This document shows, piece by piece, positions 1 to 8,347 of a stretch of DNA of 45,356 nucleotides. Each line of letters opens with the position of its first letter. Position 1 is the first letter of the stretch. The translations under genes were made by a program, and so were the position numbers. Source of the DNA: CAYGVX01 sp964544285 (GTDB taxonomy: Archaea > Thermoproteota > Bathyarchaeia > Bathyarchaeales > SOJC01); contig CAZJAQ010000003.1 of NCBI GenBank assembly GCA_964544285.1, positions 1 through 45,356 of the forward strand, read 5' to 3'. Under the pieces are notes generated by a model. That model was given only the letters and a program-made list of their open reading frames with translations, did no database searches and had not been told where the DNA came from.

Positions 1-84
1 ACGTTTGCTCTTGGACCAAGAGGGCATCATGATTGCGCTCCAGTTTAGGCAACTTTCGTTCATTGCACATATCTAAGGAAATTG

Positions 85-1194
85 TTATAACTTCGCTCCC
101 ATCGCATATAAAACTAAGCCATAAGAAAAGCCAAAGGTATAGACAAAATCTACTATTAGCCCCAAGGCTGCTATCGACAAAGATTCCAGAAAGGAAACTT
201 CTTTACTTTGACGAAATACATCGGTCATGCGAAGCAGTTCCCTCAAAATTGTAATGACGTAAAAAACGTATCTAAGGAGTAACAGTGCAAGAGCCAGATA
301 TGCTATTAGCGCATTCATGAAAATTATTGAAAGGAGCAGTAGAAGTACGAAAGTTGAAACGAAGAGGGGGTGAGTAGCTCGTTGGAGGGACCTAGTTCCT
401 GAATATTTAGATACTCCGATTTTTTTAAATAAAAATGTCTTGAACATCGGAAAGACACCACCCATGGCTTTTCCGAAGATAAATTCTTTCCGCAGATTCT
501 TGGGCAGATTGTCTGCGGCAGGACCGAATTTTTGGACGACTGGAAGCTTGTAGCTTTTCAGTATCAAAAAGCCTTCTTGCCGTATTCTGTAAGACACAAA
601 AAGGTCTTCTCCTGCAATCCGAAACCTCTCTGGAAACCCCCCGATTCTCTCTAATGCATCTCTTCTGAACACGTCGCATTTCCCTTCAGAAAACGTCACT
701 TCATCCTCTGCTTGTTTGGAGCTCGCAGCATGATACTGTCTTCGAAAGATGCCGAAGGCTTTTGCCACGAACCCTAATTTTTCAGGGGGAATCCCATAGT
801 AGCCCGTTACGACAGCTATTTTGCTGTCAACAAAGTAATCCAAGGCGTTCTTTATCCAATCTTTGTCAGCTAATACGCAGTCCTGATGCAGTATGGTGAT
901 GTATTTTCCGTGACTTTCCCTTATTCCGTGATTCAGGGTTGCTGCAAGCCCGAGATTTCTGTCATGTTTAATCACTTTGTAAAATGCGACGCGTTCTTGG
1001 TGTTTGCATTCTTTAACTTTTTTATATGTGTTATCTCGACTTGCGTCGTCGACGACGGTTAGCTCAATGGGTTTGTAGGTTTGACTTAAGACGGATTCTA
1101 TGCTGTCAAGTATGATGTCTTCACCGTTGTAGGCAGGCATAACTACTGAAACTAGCCTTGCATCGGGTTTTCCGCTCGGCGTCGCTGTCATCAT
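85..1194 (-). CDS. Membrane-anchored family 2 glycosyltransferase
   Basis: The protein has 369 residues. The GT-A fold starts near residue 15 (VSVVMPAYNGE) and continues with VVDDASRDNT and NLGLAATLNHGI, all typical of GT2 enzymes that transfer sugar from a nucleotide sugar. The usual acidic DxD triplet reads HQDC here, so metal binding may rely on other residues; the later acceptor-side acidic pair (AGEDLF) is present. Residues about 275-320 and 340-365 are hydrophobic membrane segments, so the active site is probably cytoplasmic and membrane-bound, acting on a lipid-linked or cell-surface acceptor. Two ATG codons are adjacent (1194 and 1191), behind AGGG. It begins 10 nt after the FAD oxidoreductase stop, so it is the last gene of a three-gene operon. 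Acceptor and sugar are unknown. Confidence 0.88.
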   Translation of the reverse strand: MMTATPSGKPDARLVSVVMPAYNGEDIILDSIESVLSQTYKPIELTVVDDASRDNTYKKVKECKHQERVAFYKVIKHDRNLGLAATLNHGIRESHGKYITILHQDCVLADKDWIKNALDYFVDSKIAVVTGYYGIPPEKLGFVAKAFGIFRRQYHAASSKQAEDEVTFSEGKCDVFRRDALERIGGFPERFRIAGEDLFVSYRIRQEGFLILKSYKLPVVQKFGPAADNLPKNLRKEFIFGKAMGGVFPMFKTFLFKKIGVSKYSGTRSLQRATHPLFVSTFVLLLLLSIIFMNALIAYLALALLLLRYVFYVITILRELLRMTDVFRQSKEVSFLESLSIAALGLIVDFVYTFGFSYGLVLYAMGAKL

Positions 1195-1204
1195 AAACCC
1201 TATT

Positions 1205-2503
1205 CTATCTATGGCTGAGTAAAACAGCCTCTGCTGCTTCTATGCCCGTTTGGAGAGCCGTTCCCATATAACGGTCTCTGGGATACGTTCGGGAAATGCC
1301 GCCAATATACAACCCCTCAACTGGGGATTTAGCGTCGGGCATAAATTTGCCGTATTCGGGGATAAACAGAGGAGTAGAATACTCTGCCCTGTGAAGACGC
1401 CACCACAACAGCTTCTCTCTTACTTCACTGTTGAAAATGTGGCTGAGATGTGGCAAAAATTCTTCGACTATTTCTTGGTCGGTTTTCTGCCAAAACTTGT
1501 CCGTGGAGTTGAGATATTTCACGACGAACATCACGCTTGGAAACTTTAGTTCTTTGTTTAGGTGGCCGTGTTCGAAGACTCCTACGAAAGGATACTTTTC
1601 CAAGTCCATTATGTTCAACCAGTAGAATGGGCTAATTCTTTCAGACAGAGCTATTGCTGCGCAAAGCGATGATTTGTATCGGATGTTTCCAAGTGAGTTT
1701 CTGTATTCTTGTGGCAGATTTTCGGCAACGTTTAGAAGCATAGGTATAGGTAGTGTGCTGACAACCACGTCTGTTTTGACCTCTCTTGTTCTCCCTTTTT
1801 CCTCATACCTTACGCTGTTTACTTTTCCACCTTTCAATGAAATGCTGGTGACTTTTGCACCAGTTTTTACTATGCCACCTTGACTTGTGCAGCTCGCCGC
1901 AAGCCCTACTACAATGCTTTCGACGCCTCCCCTCAAATACCCGAAATTGTCACTCACTGATCTTGATTCGTGCCCAAAACGGCTCATCAGCCACGCAGCG
2001 GACACATTATCTGAGGGTTCGGCAAACTTTGCTTGAACGATGTAGTTTATTAGCTTGTAAGCCTCTTCACCCGCGGTTGCCTTGCAGTAGTCTTCAACGC
2101 TTATTCCATCCAACTCCCGCCAATCTGCTTTTCGTCTCGCTTTTAAAACCAACAAGCCAAATTTCACGCGCCCCCAGAGGCTCAAGGGCTTAAACTTTAG
2201 AATCGACAGAGAAGAAGAAAAATCGTAAGATTTTCCTTTAGAATAGAAGCCAACCTTCAATTTTCTCCAGTACAGATTGCTTTCTAAGCCAAGTTCACGT
2301 ATTATTCTAAGAGTAACTTGATCACCATACATAACATGATGGTAAGTCTTGGGAACATGGTCTCCGTCGATCGAATAGCTTGACGCTAAACCGCCGAGAA
2401 CGTCGTCTTTTTCCAGCAAGAGTGTTTTGAAGCTATTCTTTGAAAGTGCTGAAGCTGCAGCTAAGCCAGACAAGCCTCCTCCCAGAACGACCGCTGTCTT
2501 CAC
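1205..2503 (-). CDS. FAD-dependent amine oxidase/desaturase-like oxidoreductase
   Basis: The first residues carry a Rossmann FAD motif (VVLGGGLSGLAAA) followed by an acidic residue and the GG of LLLEKDDVLGGLASS, as in the flavin amine oxidase, phytoene desaturase and UDP-galactopyranose mutase-like superfamily. A second flavin-contacting segment near the C terminus reads GLYIGGISRTYPRD. I chose GTG at 2503 because GAGGGT lies just upstream and the start falls 11 nt after the DUF362 stop; a start at 2632 is open but would overlap the DUF362 gene by about 118 nt. The protein has 432 residues. Linkage with a glycosyltransferase suggests lipid or sugar modification, but the substrate cannot be read from sequence. 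Confidence 0.87.
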   Translation of the reverse strand: MKTAVVLGGGLSGLAAASALSKNSFKTLLLEKDDVLGGLASSYSIDGDHVPKTYHHVMYGDQVTLRIIRELGLESNLYWRKLKVGFYSKGKSYDFSSSLSILKFKPLSLWGRVKFGLLVLKARRKADWRELDGISVEDYCKATAGEEAYKLINYIVQAKFAEPSDNVSAAWLMSRFGHESRSVSDNFGYLRGGVESIVVGLAASCTSQGGIVKTGAKVTSISLKGGKVNSVRYEEKGRTREVKTDVVVSTLPIPMLLNVAENLPQEYRNSLGNIRYKSSLCAAIALSERISPFYWLNIMDLEKYPFVGVFEHGHLNKELKFPSVMFVVKYLNSTDKFWQKTDQEIVEEFLPHLSHIFNSEVREKLLWWRLHRAEYSTPLFIPEYGKFMPDAKSPVEGLYIGGISRTYPRDRYMGTALQTGIEAAEAVLLSHR

Positions 2504-2514
2504 CCAGAGACCCT

Positions 2515-3624
2515 CTAGAATTTTAAGAATGGTGCCAGTTCTCTCGCATACCATGTGTTCGCGATTTTTTCTGTGTATCTTATTCCTTCCCGTCTGTAGT
2601 ACCAAAAACTGTTGTACTTCGTCGCGACCCAAGCAAATATTTCAAACATAGACGTGTCGAACATGATTGGTTTTAAGACAGATCTGCGAAACGCCATCTC
2701 CCATTTGAAAATGGGTTGCTTATCCGGGTCGGGCAAGACGAAGGGGTTGGGCTTAAATTCGTCACCTTTAAGGGTATAGTTGAGTAAGCCTACGCCACGC
2801 TCCGCGGCAACTTTCAAGTGTTCTGGGACCGGCATTCCCATGTACTCCGAGACAACTGCATCCAAAGCCACTGGATCAGCAGAAGCCAATATCACGTTGC
2901 ATATTTTCGGTATCCCTGTACGAGGCGCATTACCCTCCATGGCTATGGTGCCATCTGCCACTGTGTATGCGATCTTAGGTCTCAAAAAACTCGTTATGTC
3001 GGCGATTGCGTCGTTCACAACCAGATGGTATTGGTGACGTACTCTGGGAACGACGCCCCAAAAATGTTTGAGCGCACAGGTCAATCCTGTCAAGCAGTGT
3101 GTTTTCATGACTGGCAAGTTAAGTATGCTGTCTGCTTCGAGAACAGATTTAGGAATGTCGAGTGTTTTGAAGACCTTGCCATTTAACTTGACCTTTATCA
3201 ATTCATCCTCCGAGAGGTTTTGGAAACGTGCGCCGTATTTTTTAGCAAGTTTCATATGTCCCCAAACTTTCGCCGCTTTGTTGCATTGTCGTGCCGCCGC
3301 AAGATCAGCATCACCAAAAGTCACACTATAGCCACGCTCAGTTAATTCCTTTAGAACCTCGTCTAAAACCATTGGAGAGGTGCACTGCCCAGGAACGTAT
3401 TCTGAGGAAATAAGGTTGACTTTGACAAAAATTTTAGTTCCCTTTAGCATGCGACTTTCCCACAGAGGTCGCATAGCTGCTTCCACTGCCTTTTGTACAC
3501 CACCTCGGACGGGGTTCACTTTTATGAAGTGGACTACACTCTCTTCGTTGTGCATGCGTGGAGGTCGCTGTTTTTTTCCATGCGTTACAAGTGAAGTATT
3601 CGACATAGGTTTCAATGGTCGCAC
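2515..3624 (-). CDS. DUF362 family protein
   Basis: The sequence shows the DUF362 pattern: FVKVNLIS near residue 66, an aspartate-containing FGDAD segment, LNLPVMKTH near residue 190, an ALKHFWGVVPR segment, and a late ASADPVALDAV. In some relatives this domain is fused to ferredoxin modules; here there is no Cys-rich cluster, so this is the stand-alone form. Its biochemical function is not established. It is the first gene of the operon with the FAD oxidoreductase and glycosyltransferase. The start is uncertain: GTG at 3624, ATG at 3606 or ATG at 3555, none with a strong ribosome site. Confidence 0.85.
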   Translation of the reverse strand: MRPLKPMSNTSLVTHGKKQRPPRMHNEESVVHFIKVNPVRGGVQKAVEAAMRPLWESRMLKGTKIFVKVNLISSEYVPGQCTSPMVLDEVLKELTERGYSVTFGDADLAAARQCNKAAKVWGHMKLAKKYGARFQNLSEDELIKVKLNGKVFKTLDIPKSVLEADSILNLPVMKTHCLTGLTCALKHFWGVVPRVRHQYHLVVNDAIADITSFLRPKIAYTVADGTIAMEGNAPRTGIPKICNVILASADPVALDAVVSEYMGMPVPEHLKVAAERGVGLLNYTLKGDEFKPNPFVLPDPDKQPIFKWEMAFRRSVLKPIMFDTSMFEIFAWVATKYNSFWYYRREGIRYTEKIANTWYARELAPFLKF

Positions 3625-3887
3625 CTTTGCCTTGCAACGTAATTGCTTAGAGAGACTACTCTCCTCAATACTTGTATAAAATCTTTCGGAACGTTGTTTT
3701 GAGCAACAACTTAATGAAAGGTTAGTGACAATCTCCTGATAGCGTTATTACCTTATTTAAGCAAACGTTGAAGGAAGATGGCTCTTCAGAGGTTAGTTGA
3801 CAAAATGGCTGAGACAATAAGGATTTATTCCAAGTTTACTCATTCTTAACTCTACCCAGACCTGAACTGAGACATAGATGAAAGACC

Positions 3888-5111
3888 ATGTTTTCGCCGT
3901 CATTAGAGGCTGTTCGCAACAAGTTTGCCCAATACTACGCAGATAAAAACATCAAACTTAACGTTCCTAGCAAAATAGAAAGACGTGAGTTTGGGTTTCT
4001 TCTCTTCAAGAAGGGAACCATGCTGAGACACAGAAAGTTCGAAAATGTCACCGCCCTTAAATCATTCTTGAACAACACAACCCCATCCGACATATACTAC
4101 TCCAGTGCATACTATGAAGACCCCGAGAAAGAGATGGAGAAGAAAGGCTGGCTGGGGGCGGATTTGGTGTTCGACATCGACGCTGACCACATTCCCACAC
4201 CTTGTGGCAAAATTCACGATAGTTGGGTCTGCACCAATTGTGGTTTTGCCGGCAAGGGTCCCTCTCCCGATGGATGCCCTGCCTGCGGCGAAGCACGGTT
4301 CGACGCGAGAAGCTGGGCTTGTGATGAATGTCTAGAATCGGCTAAAGACGAAACGATTAGACTTGTAGACTTGTTAGTGGATGACTTTGGCTTTGCAGAC
4401 GATGAAGTAAGGGTATATTTTAGTGGAAATCGTGGCTACCACGTGCACGTGGAGAGCGAAGGCATCAGTCTACTTGATTCCTTGGCGCGCAAAGAGATAG
4501 TTGATTATGTCATCGGCTTGGGCTTCGACGAAAGATTGCACGGGTTGATGGAGGGAGAAAGAGTAGTGGTTGGAGCCAGCCCAGTGGGTTGGAGAAGACG
4601 CGTAGCCAGTGGGATTCGTAGGCTTCTAACGAAGGCAACCCCTAACGACGTCGAGAGGCTAGGCTTAGGCAAGAGAAGCTCTGATTACCTGTTCAAAAAC
4701 AAGGATACGCTCCTAGAAAGGTTGGATAAGGAGGGGTGGCTTGGCATGAGGGGTGTGGGACAGAAAAACTGGCAGAAGATTGTCCAATGGGCTGTGGATA
4801 AACAGTCTGCAAAGATTGACACGGTTGTCACGACGGATATTCATCGATTGATTCGTTTGGCTGGAAGCCTGCATGGGAAGACGGGTTTTTTGAAGATGGA
4901 AGCTCCTATAAAGGGCTTGGATGCGTTTGACCCGTTGAAGGGGGCAGTTGCCTTCGAAGAAGGAGAGATGACTGTGGATGTCGTCGAGGCGCCCGAGTTT
5001 CGGATAAGAGACAGACATTATGGACCTTTCAAGAATGCTTCACGCGTGGAGTTGCCCACTGCAGCAGCCTTGTTTCTCCTCTGTAAAGGCGCAGCACGGG
5101 TGGTGGAATAG
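3888..5111 (+). CDS. priS: DNA primase small (catalytic) subunit PriS
   Basis: This is the catalytic subunit of the archaeo-eukaryotic primase, which makes primers for replication with PriL. The catalytic acidic motif DID lies at residues 96-98 (LVFDIDAD). It is followed by a zinc-binding insertion with cysteines 106, 115, 118, 130, 133, 145 and 148. The family signature SGNRGYHVHVE is near residue 180, and a late HRLIRLAGSLHGKTG segment carries the nucleotide-binding His/Arg. Length (407) is at the upper end of the family because of the Cys-rich insertion. The gene starts after a 263-nt divergent intergenic region and ends 2 nt before the GINS gene, a common archaeal pairing. No PriL is in the window. 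Confidence 0.96.
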   Translation: MFSPSLEAVRNKFAQYYADKNIKLNVPSKIERREFGFLLFKKGTMLRHRKFENVTALKSFLNNTTPSDIYYSSAYYEDPEKEMEKKGWLGADLVFDIDADHIPTPCGKIHDSWVCTNCGFAGKGPSPDGCPACGEARFDARSWACDECLESAKDETIRLVDLLVDDFGFADDEVRVYFSGNRGYHVHVESEGISLLDSLARKEIVDYVIGLGFDERLHGLMEGERVVVGASPVGWRRRVASGIRRLLTKATPNDVERLGLGKRSSDYLFKNKDTLLERLDKEGWLGMRGVGQKNWQKIVQWAVDKQSAKIDTVVTTDIHRLIRLAGSLHGKTGFLKMEAPIKGLDAFDPLKGAVAFEEGEMTVDVVEAPEFRIRDRHYGPFKNASRVELPTAAALFLLCKGAARVVE

Positions 5112-5113
5112 TC

Positions 5114-5665
5114 GTGTATGATAGGCTCTATGATGCTTGGCTGAAAGAAAAGGAAAACGCGGAGTTGCAGAGGCTTTCCAAAGATTTCTACGACCGAGTG
5201 GCTGACTACGTCGGGCAGATTCGAAGAGAAGGGCGTATGCTCGACCAGAAATCTGCCAAAGCAAGGCTCATTTCACAAGAGCTGGCAAACGTTAAACGGC
5301 TGATGGAAGAACTCGTTAAACTCCGTTTCCAGAAAATAATAGATCGTGCAGCCTCTGCAGAATCTCTTGAGAAAGAAGCGCTAACGTCAGAAGAAGAACG
5401 ATTGTTTCTCGAGCTTTCGCCTACGTTTGAGAATTTTCAGTCCCTGTTGAAGGATTTTTTACGGGGGAAAACCTCAGAGATTGAGAAAAAAACCCTGCCA
5501 CAAAAAAGAGTTCTATTACGGTTTCTACAAGAAATCCCAGCCGTCGTGGGCGCCGATTTGAAGGTCTACGGTCCTTTCTCGGCGGAAGACGTGGCGACTT
5601 TGCCCGTTGAAAACGCCAAGGTTCTCGTAAAGCATGGTGTTGCTGTTGAGATAGAAACTAAATGA
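5114..5665 (+). CDS. gins51: GINS complex subunit, Gins51 (Sld5/Psf1-like)
   Basis: The protein has 183 residues. It is mostly alpha-helical in its first 120 residues and ends in a small beta domain (VVGADLKVYGPFSAEDVATLPVENAKVLVKHG, given here as separate features: IPAVVG, YGPF, LPVENAKVL, GVAVEI) that is characteristic of archaeal Gins51. GINS bridges MCM helicase and associated factors in the CMG-like complex. Start is GTG at 5114, 2 nt after the primase stop, so the two are translated from one message. Order of the small domain at the C terminus supports Gins51 rather than Gins23. Confidence 0.87.
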   Translation: MYDRLYDAWLKEKENAELQRLSKDFYDRVADYVGQIRREGRMLDQKSAKARLISQELANVKRLMEELVKLRFQKIIDRAASAESLEKEALTSEEERLFLELSPTFENFQSLLKDFLRGKTSEIEKKTLPQKRVLLRFLQEIPAVVGADLKVYGPFSAEDVATLPVENAKVLVKHGVAVEIETK

Positions 5666-5769
5666 GCACTTGCGTAGAAAAGCTGCAAAAAATCTTTTGG
5701 CGGCTACGTTTTGCTTGTTTAGAGTAAACCTTTTCTTAGCCCTTCGCAGAAGAAACTTGGGAACACCCT

Positions 5770-6015
5770 TTGAAAAGAGGCGTTAAAGCGGACAGAACGT
5801 TAGACTGCTTGGGGCTTTTCTGTCCGGAGCCCGTCTACAGAACACGACTGGAATTAGACAAGATGGAAGTGGGCGAAACTTTAGAGGTTTGGGCAGACGA
5901 CCCAGCAGCAGAAAGAGACATACAAAGCTTAGCCAAACGGTTGGGTCACGAAATATTAGAGATGCGGAAGGAAGGAAACAAAATCCACTTTCTGATAAGA
6001 AAGAAGGGAAGATGA
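5770..6015 (+). CDS. TusA-like sulfur carrier protein
   Basis: An 81-residue TusA/SirA-fold protein. The signature DCLGLFCPEPVYRTR contains the CPxP motif with the presumed persulfide-carrying Cys18. The rest follows the family pattern: ...VGETLEVWADDPAAERDI... then a final beta strand. TusA proteins pass sulfane sulfur between a desulfurase and acceptors such as tRNA thiolation or cofactor enzymes. The start is inferred to be TTG at 5770; ribosome-binding sequence is weak. It precedes the iscS-like gene by 12 nt and is likely co-transcribed, so it may deliver or receive sulfur in Fe-S or thio-cofactor assembly. Confidence 0.9.
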   Translation: MKRGVKADRTLDCLGLFCPEPVYRTRLELDKMEVGETLEVWADDPAAERDIQSLAKRLGHEILEMRKEGNKIHFLIRKKGR

Positions 6016-6027
6016 GAGGATTCTGCG

Positions 6028-7209
6028 ATGAGGAAGGTTTACATGGACCATACTGCGGGCATGCCCGTCGACCCACGCGTCTTAGAAGCCATGGTGCCTT
6101 ACTTTGAGAAGTCTTACGGAAACCCTTCTTCTCTGCATTCTTTTGCTCAAGAAGCGAGGAAAGGGCTTGCAGATGCCCGTGAAAAAGTGGCTGCGCTGAT
6201 TAATGCTGCGAAGAGCGAGGAAGTTGTCTTCACTTCGTGTGCCACTGAGAGCAACAACTGGGCTATCAGGGGTGTTGCGGCTAGAAGCCAAGATCGTGGG
6301 AAGCACATCATATGCACTAGTATAGAGCACATGTCGGTCATGAACGTCTGCAAGTACTTGATGCGGCAAGGGTTTAAGGTGTCCTTTCTGCCAGTTGATG
6401 AATACGGCTTGGTCAGCCTTGAAGCCTTGAAGGAGGAGCTGACCGATGAAACAGTTCTCGTCTCTGTTATGTATGCGAACGGAGAAATCGGCACCATCGA
6501 ACCCATAAAGGAAATAAGCGAAATCGTGCACGCCAAGAAGGCCTACTTGCACGTAGACGCTACAGCCGCAGTAGGGCAAATTCAGATTGATGTACAGAGG
6601 GAAGGCGTCGACTTGTTAACTCTGTCCTCTAACGACATGTACGGACCGAAAGGAGTCGGAGCGCTTTACATCAAGAAGGGAACACGGTTGGAGCCACTAA
6701 TTTACGGCGGGGGTCAAGAGTATGGGCTAAGGTCGGGCACGGAGAACCTACCAGGCATCGTGGGCATAGGAAAAGCGGCAGAGTTGGCGAAGGCTGAAAT
6801 GGAAACAGAGAGCAAACGGCTCAGCAAACTGCGGGACAGGTTTGTCAAGGAACTCTTGGAGAAGATTCCTTACTCTTTTCTGAACGGGCATCCGTCTAAA
6901 CGGTTGCCCAACAACGTGGCAGTGCGGTTCAGCTTCGTCGAGGGTGAGTCGATGCTCCTCAACCTGGACATGGCAGGCGTGGCGGCTTCTTCGGGGTCGG
7001 CGTGCACCGCCAAGACGTTAGAGCCCTCCCATGTGCTACTTGCCATCGGTCTGAAGCACGAAGAGGCGCATGGGTCGCTGCTGTTCACGTTGGGCAGGCA
7101 GAACAGTGAAGAAGATGTAGATTATGTGGTGGGTTTGCTGCCCGATATAGTTAAAAGGCTGCGCATCATGTCTCCATTAACGCCCAAAGAGTTGAGGGAA
7201 AGTGTATAG
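6028..7209 (+). CDS. iscS: IscS/NifS-family protein lacking the PLP-binding lysine
   Basis: Overall fold and length (393) match class I cysteine desulfurases: VYMDHTAGMPVDP at the start, a glycine-serine-cysteine loop SSGSACTAKTLEP with mobile-loop Cys326, and His101 (SIEHMSV). The Schiff-base lysine is missing, however. Where other members read S-x-H-K-x-YGPKG, this reads SSNDMYGPKG, giving Asn202-Asp203. The usual cofactor Gln after HVDAT is Ala180, and the substrate-binding Arg before the late FxLGR is Leu (GSLLFTLGR). I recall that an Archaeoglobus fulgidus IscS has the same Lys-to-Asp change and was reported to lack desulfurase activity while giving a cysteine ligand to an Fe-S cluster with IscU. 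Role is therefore probably scaffold assembly. It overlaps iscU by 8 nt. Confidence 0.92.
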   Translation: MRKVYMDHTAGMPVDPRVLEAMVPYFEKSYGNPSSLHSFAQEARKGLADAREKVAALINAAKSEEVVFTSCATESNNWAIRGVAARSQDRGKHIICTSIEHMSVMNVCKYLMRQGFKVSFLPVDEYGLVSLEALKEELTDETVLVSVMYANGEIGTIEPIKEISEIVHAKKAYLHVDATAAVGQIQIDVQREGVDLLTLSSNDMYGPKGVGALYIKKGTRLEPLIYGGGQEYGLRSGTENLPGIVGIGKAAELAKAEMETESKRLSKLRDRFVKELLEKIPYSFLNGHPSKRLPNNVAVRFSFVEGESMLLNLDMAGVAASSGSACTAKTLEPSHVLLAIGLKHEEAHGSLLFTLGRQNSEEDVDYVVGLLPDIVKRLRIMSPLTPKELRESV

Positions 7210-7582
7210 CGAAAAGGTCATGGAACATTTTCGAAACCCTCGAAACGTGGGAGAGATTCCAGACGCCGACGGCGTAGGCACCGTGGGAAACCCCGTGTGC
7301 GGGGACATGATGACCATATACATCAAAGTCAAGGACAGCCGCATCGCTGACATCAAGTTCAAGACCTTCGGCTGCGGCGCAGCGGTCGCCACGAGCAGCA
7401 TGATAACCGAGCTGGCTAAGGGCAAGACTTTGGAGGAGGCGTTGAAGATTAGTCGACAAGACGTCGCAGACAGCTTGGGCGGTCTTCCACCGATAAAGAT
7501 GCACTGCTCAAACTTGGCGGCAGACGCGCTTCACGAAGCCATAAAAGACTATCAGAGGAAGACGGAGGCAGCCAAAAAATGA
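7202..7582 (+). CDS. iscU: IscU-type Fe-S cluster scaffold protein
   Basis: A 126-residue IscU/NifU N-terminal-type scaffold on which Fe-S clusters are built. All three conserved cysteines are present: Cys36/37 region GNPVCGDMM, FKTFGCGAAVATSS, and KMHCSNLA. The aspartate after the first cysteine (CGD) is also there. GTG at 7202 overlaps the iscS stop by 8 nt, so the two are translationally coupled and very likely form the IscS-IscU complex. The C terminus overlaps the small zinc-ribbon-like ORF by 4 nt (ATGA). Confidence 0.94.
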   Translation: MYSEKVMEHFRNPRNVGEIPDADGVGTVGNPVCGDMMTIYIKVKDSRIADIKFKTFGCGAAVATSSMITELAKGKTLEEALKISRQDVADSLGGLPPIKMHCSNLAADALHEAIKDYQRKTEAAKK

Positions 7583-7731
7583 CCAAATTCGTACAGTGTG
7601 AACAATGCAACGTGGAAATAGCAGGTGACAAGTGCGAGTTTGCAAGTTACACTAGAGTAATCGACGGTAAAGAACACGTGTTCTGCTGCGCCAAATGCGC
7701 TGAGCGGTACGAAAAAAAGAGAAAAAAATAG
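7579..7731 (+). CDS. Small Cys-rich, TRASH/zinc-ribbon-like protein
   Basis: A 50-residue protein starting at the ATG that overlaps the iscU stop as ATGA. It has six cysteines: Cys7 and Cys10 (CEQC), Cys19, Cys36-Cys37 and Cys40 (FCCAKCAERYEK). The second half resembles a TRASH/YHS-type metal-binding knuckle, F-C-C-x-x-C-A-x-x-Y/F. It ends in a Lys-rich tail. Translational coupling to iscU indicates that it is expressed as part of the Fe-S operon, perhaps as a metal sensor, chaperone or cluster carrier. Function is inferred only from context. Confidence 0.82.
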   Translation: MTKFVQCEQCNVEIAGDKCEFASYTRVIDGKEHVFCCAKCAERYEKKRKK

Positions 7732-7737
7732 AGCCTG

Positions 7738-8268
7738 CTACTTCTTAGCCCTAGCTTTGGCTTTCCTGGGTTCTTTGAGTTTCTTCGGCATCAGGTTTTC
7801 GAAGGCTTCTTCGTGCTCAACCTCTTCTGAGAGAATGTGTTCCAGCAGGTGGAAGGTTCGGATGTCCATCTTGTAGCAGGGGGATATCTTCTTGATGAAC
7901 TTGTTGTAGACGTCGATGGCGCATCCTTCGGCGTCTGCGAGGGCTTTGAGCACGCCTTCGAGGTCTCTCTCGTTCTTCGGAAACACGACTTTCTTGCAGT
8001 TGGCTATCTTCTGCAGGTCCTCGAGGTCTCTTTCGGGCTCTCCGCCCAGCTCGAAGATTCTGTCCGCCAACTCGCTCACGTGCTCAAACTCTTCTTTGGC
8101 TATCTCGTCTAGTTTGCTGGCTACGTTTGGAAAACAGAGCCCTTCGATATAGTCTGCAGCCCATGTGTAGTAGAAGAAAGCTATCCATTCGTCTGCGTAA
8201 GCCGCATTCAAGTCTTTCAGTATTTGGTCTACGTCGAATTCCACTATTTCTCTGCCTTTCTTTCCCAT
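7738..8268 (-). CDS. DPS-like (DPSL) thioferritin
   Basis: A 176-residue four-helix ferritin-like protein. Probable di-iron ligands are Glu27 (YADEW), the EEFEH group around 59-63, Glu114 (ADAEGC) and EEVEHEEAFE around 149-152. Cys91, Cys116 and Cys131 match the paired cysteines near the active site of archaeal and bacterial DPSL (thioferritin) cages, which use peroxide to mineralise iron. The C terminus is Lys/Arg/Ala rich, so it may bind nucleic acid. ATG at 8268 was chosen because AGGTG lies 8 nt upstream; an extension to 8322 is open but lacks this. It is convergent with the Fe-S assembly operon, with only 6 nt between the stops. Confidence 0.9.
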   Translation of the reverse strand: MGKKGREIVEFDVDQILKDLNAAYADEWIAFFYYTWAADYIEGLCFPNVASKLDEIAKEEFEHVSELADRIFELGGEPERDLEDLQKIANCKKVVFPKNERDLEGVLKALADAEGCAIDVYNKFIKKISPCYKMDIRTFHLLEHILSEEVEHEEAFENLMPKKLKEPRKAKARAKK

Positions 8269-8347
8269 AATCAACACCTGACTCGTAATTCTCGAAGAAC
8301 CAAATAAAAAACTTTCTAACACGCCCGAAAGAGGTTGTACTTGAGGT

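Noticed and set aside
33..254. Open frame at the left edge on plus strand
   Set aside because: It is antisense to the glycosyltransferase membrane segment; bases 1-84 show no gene that I can support.
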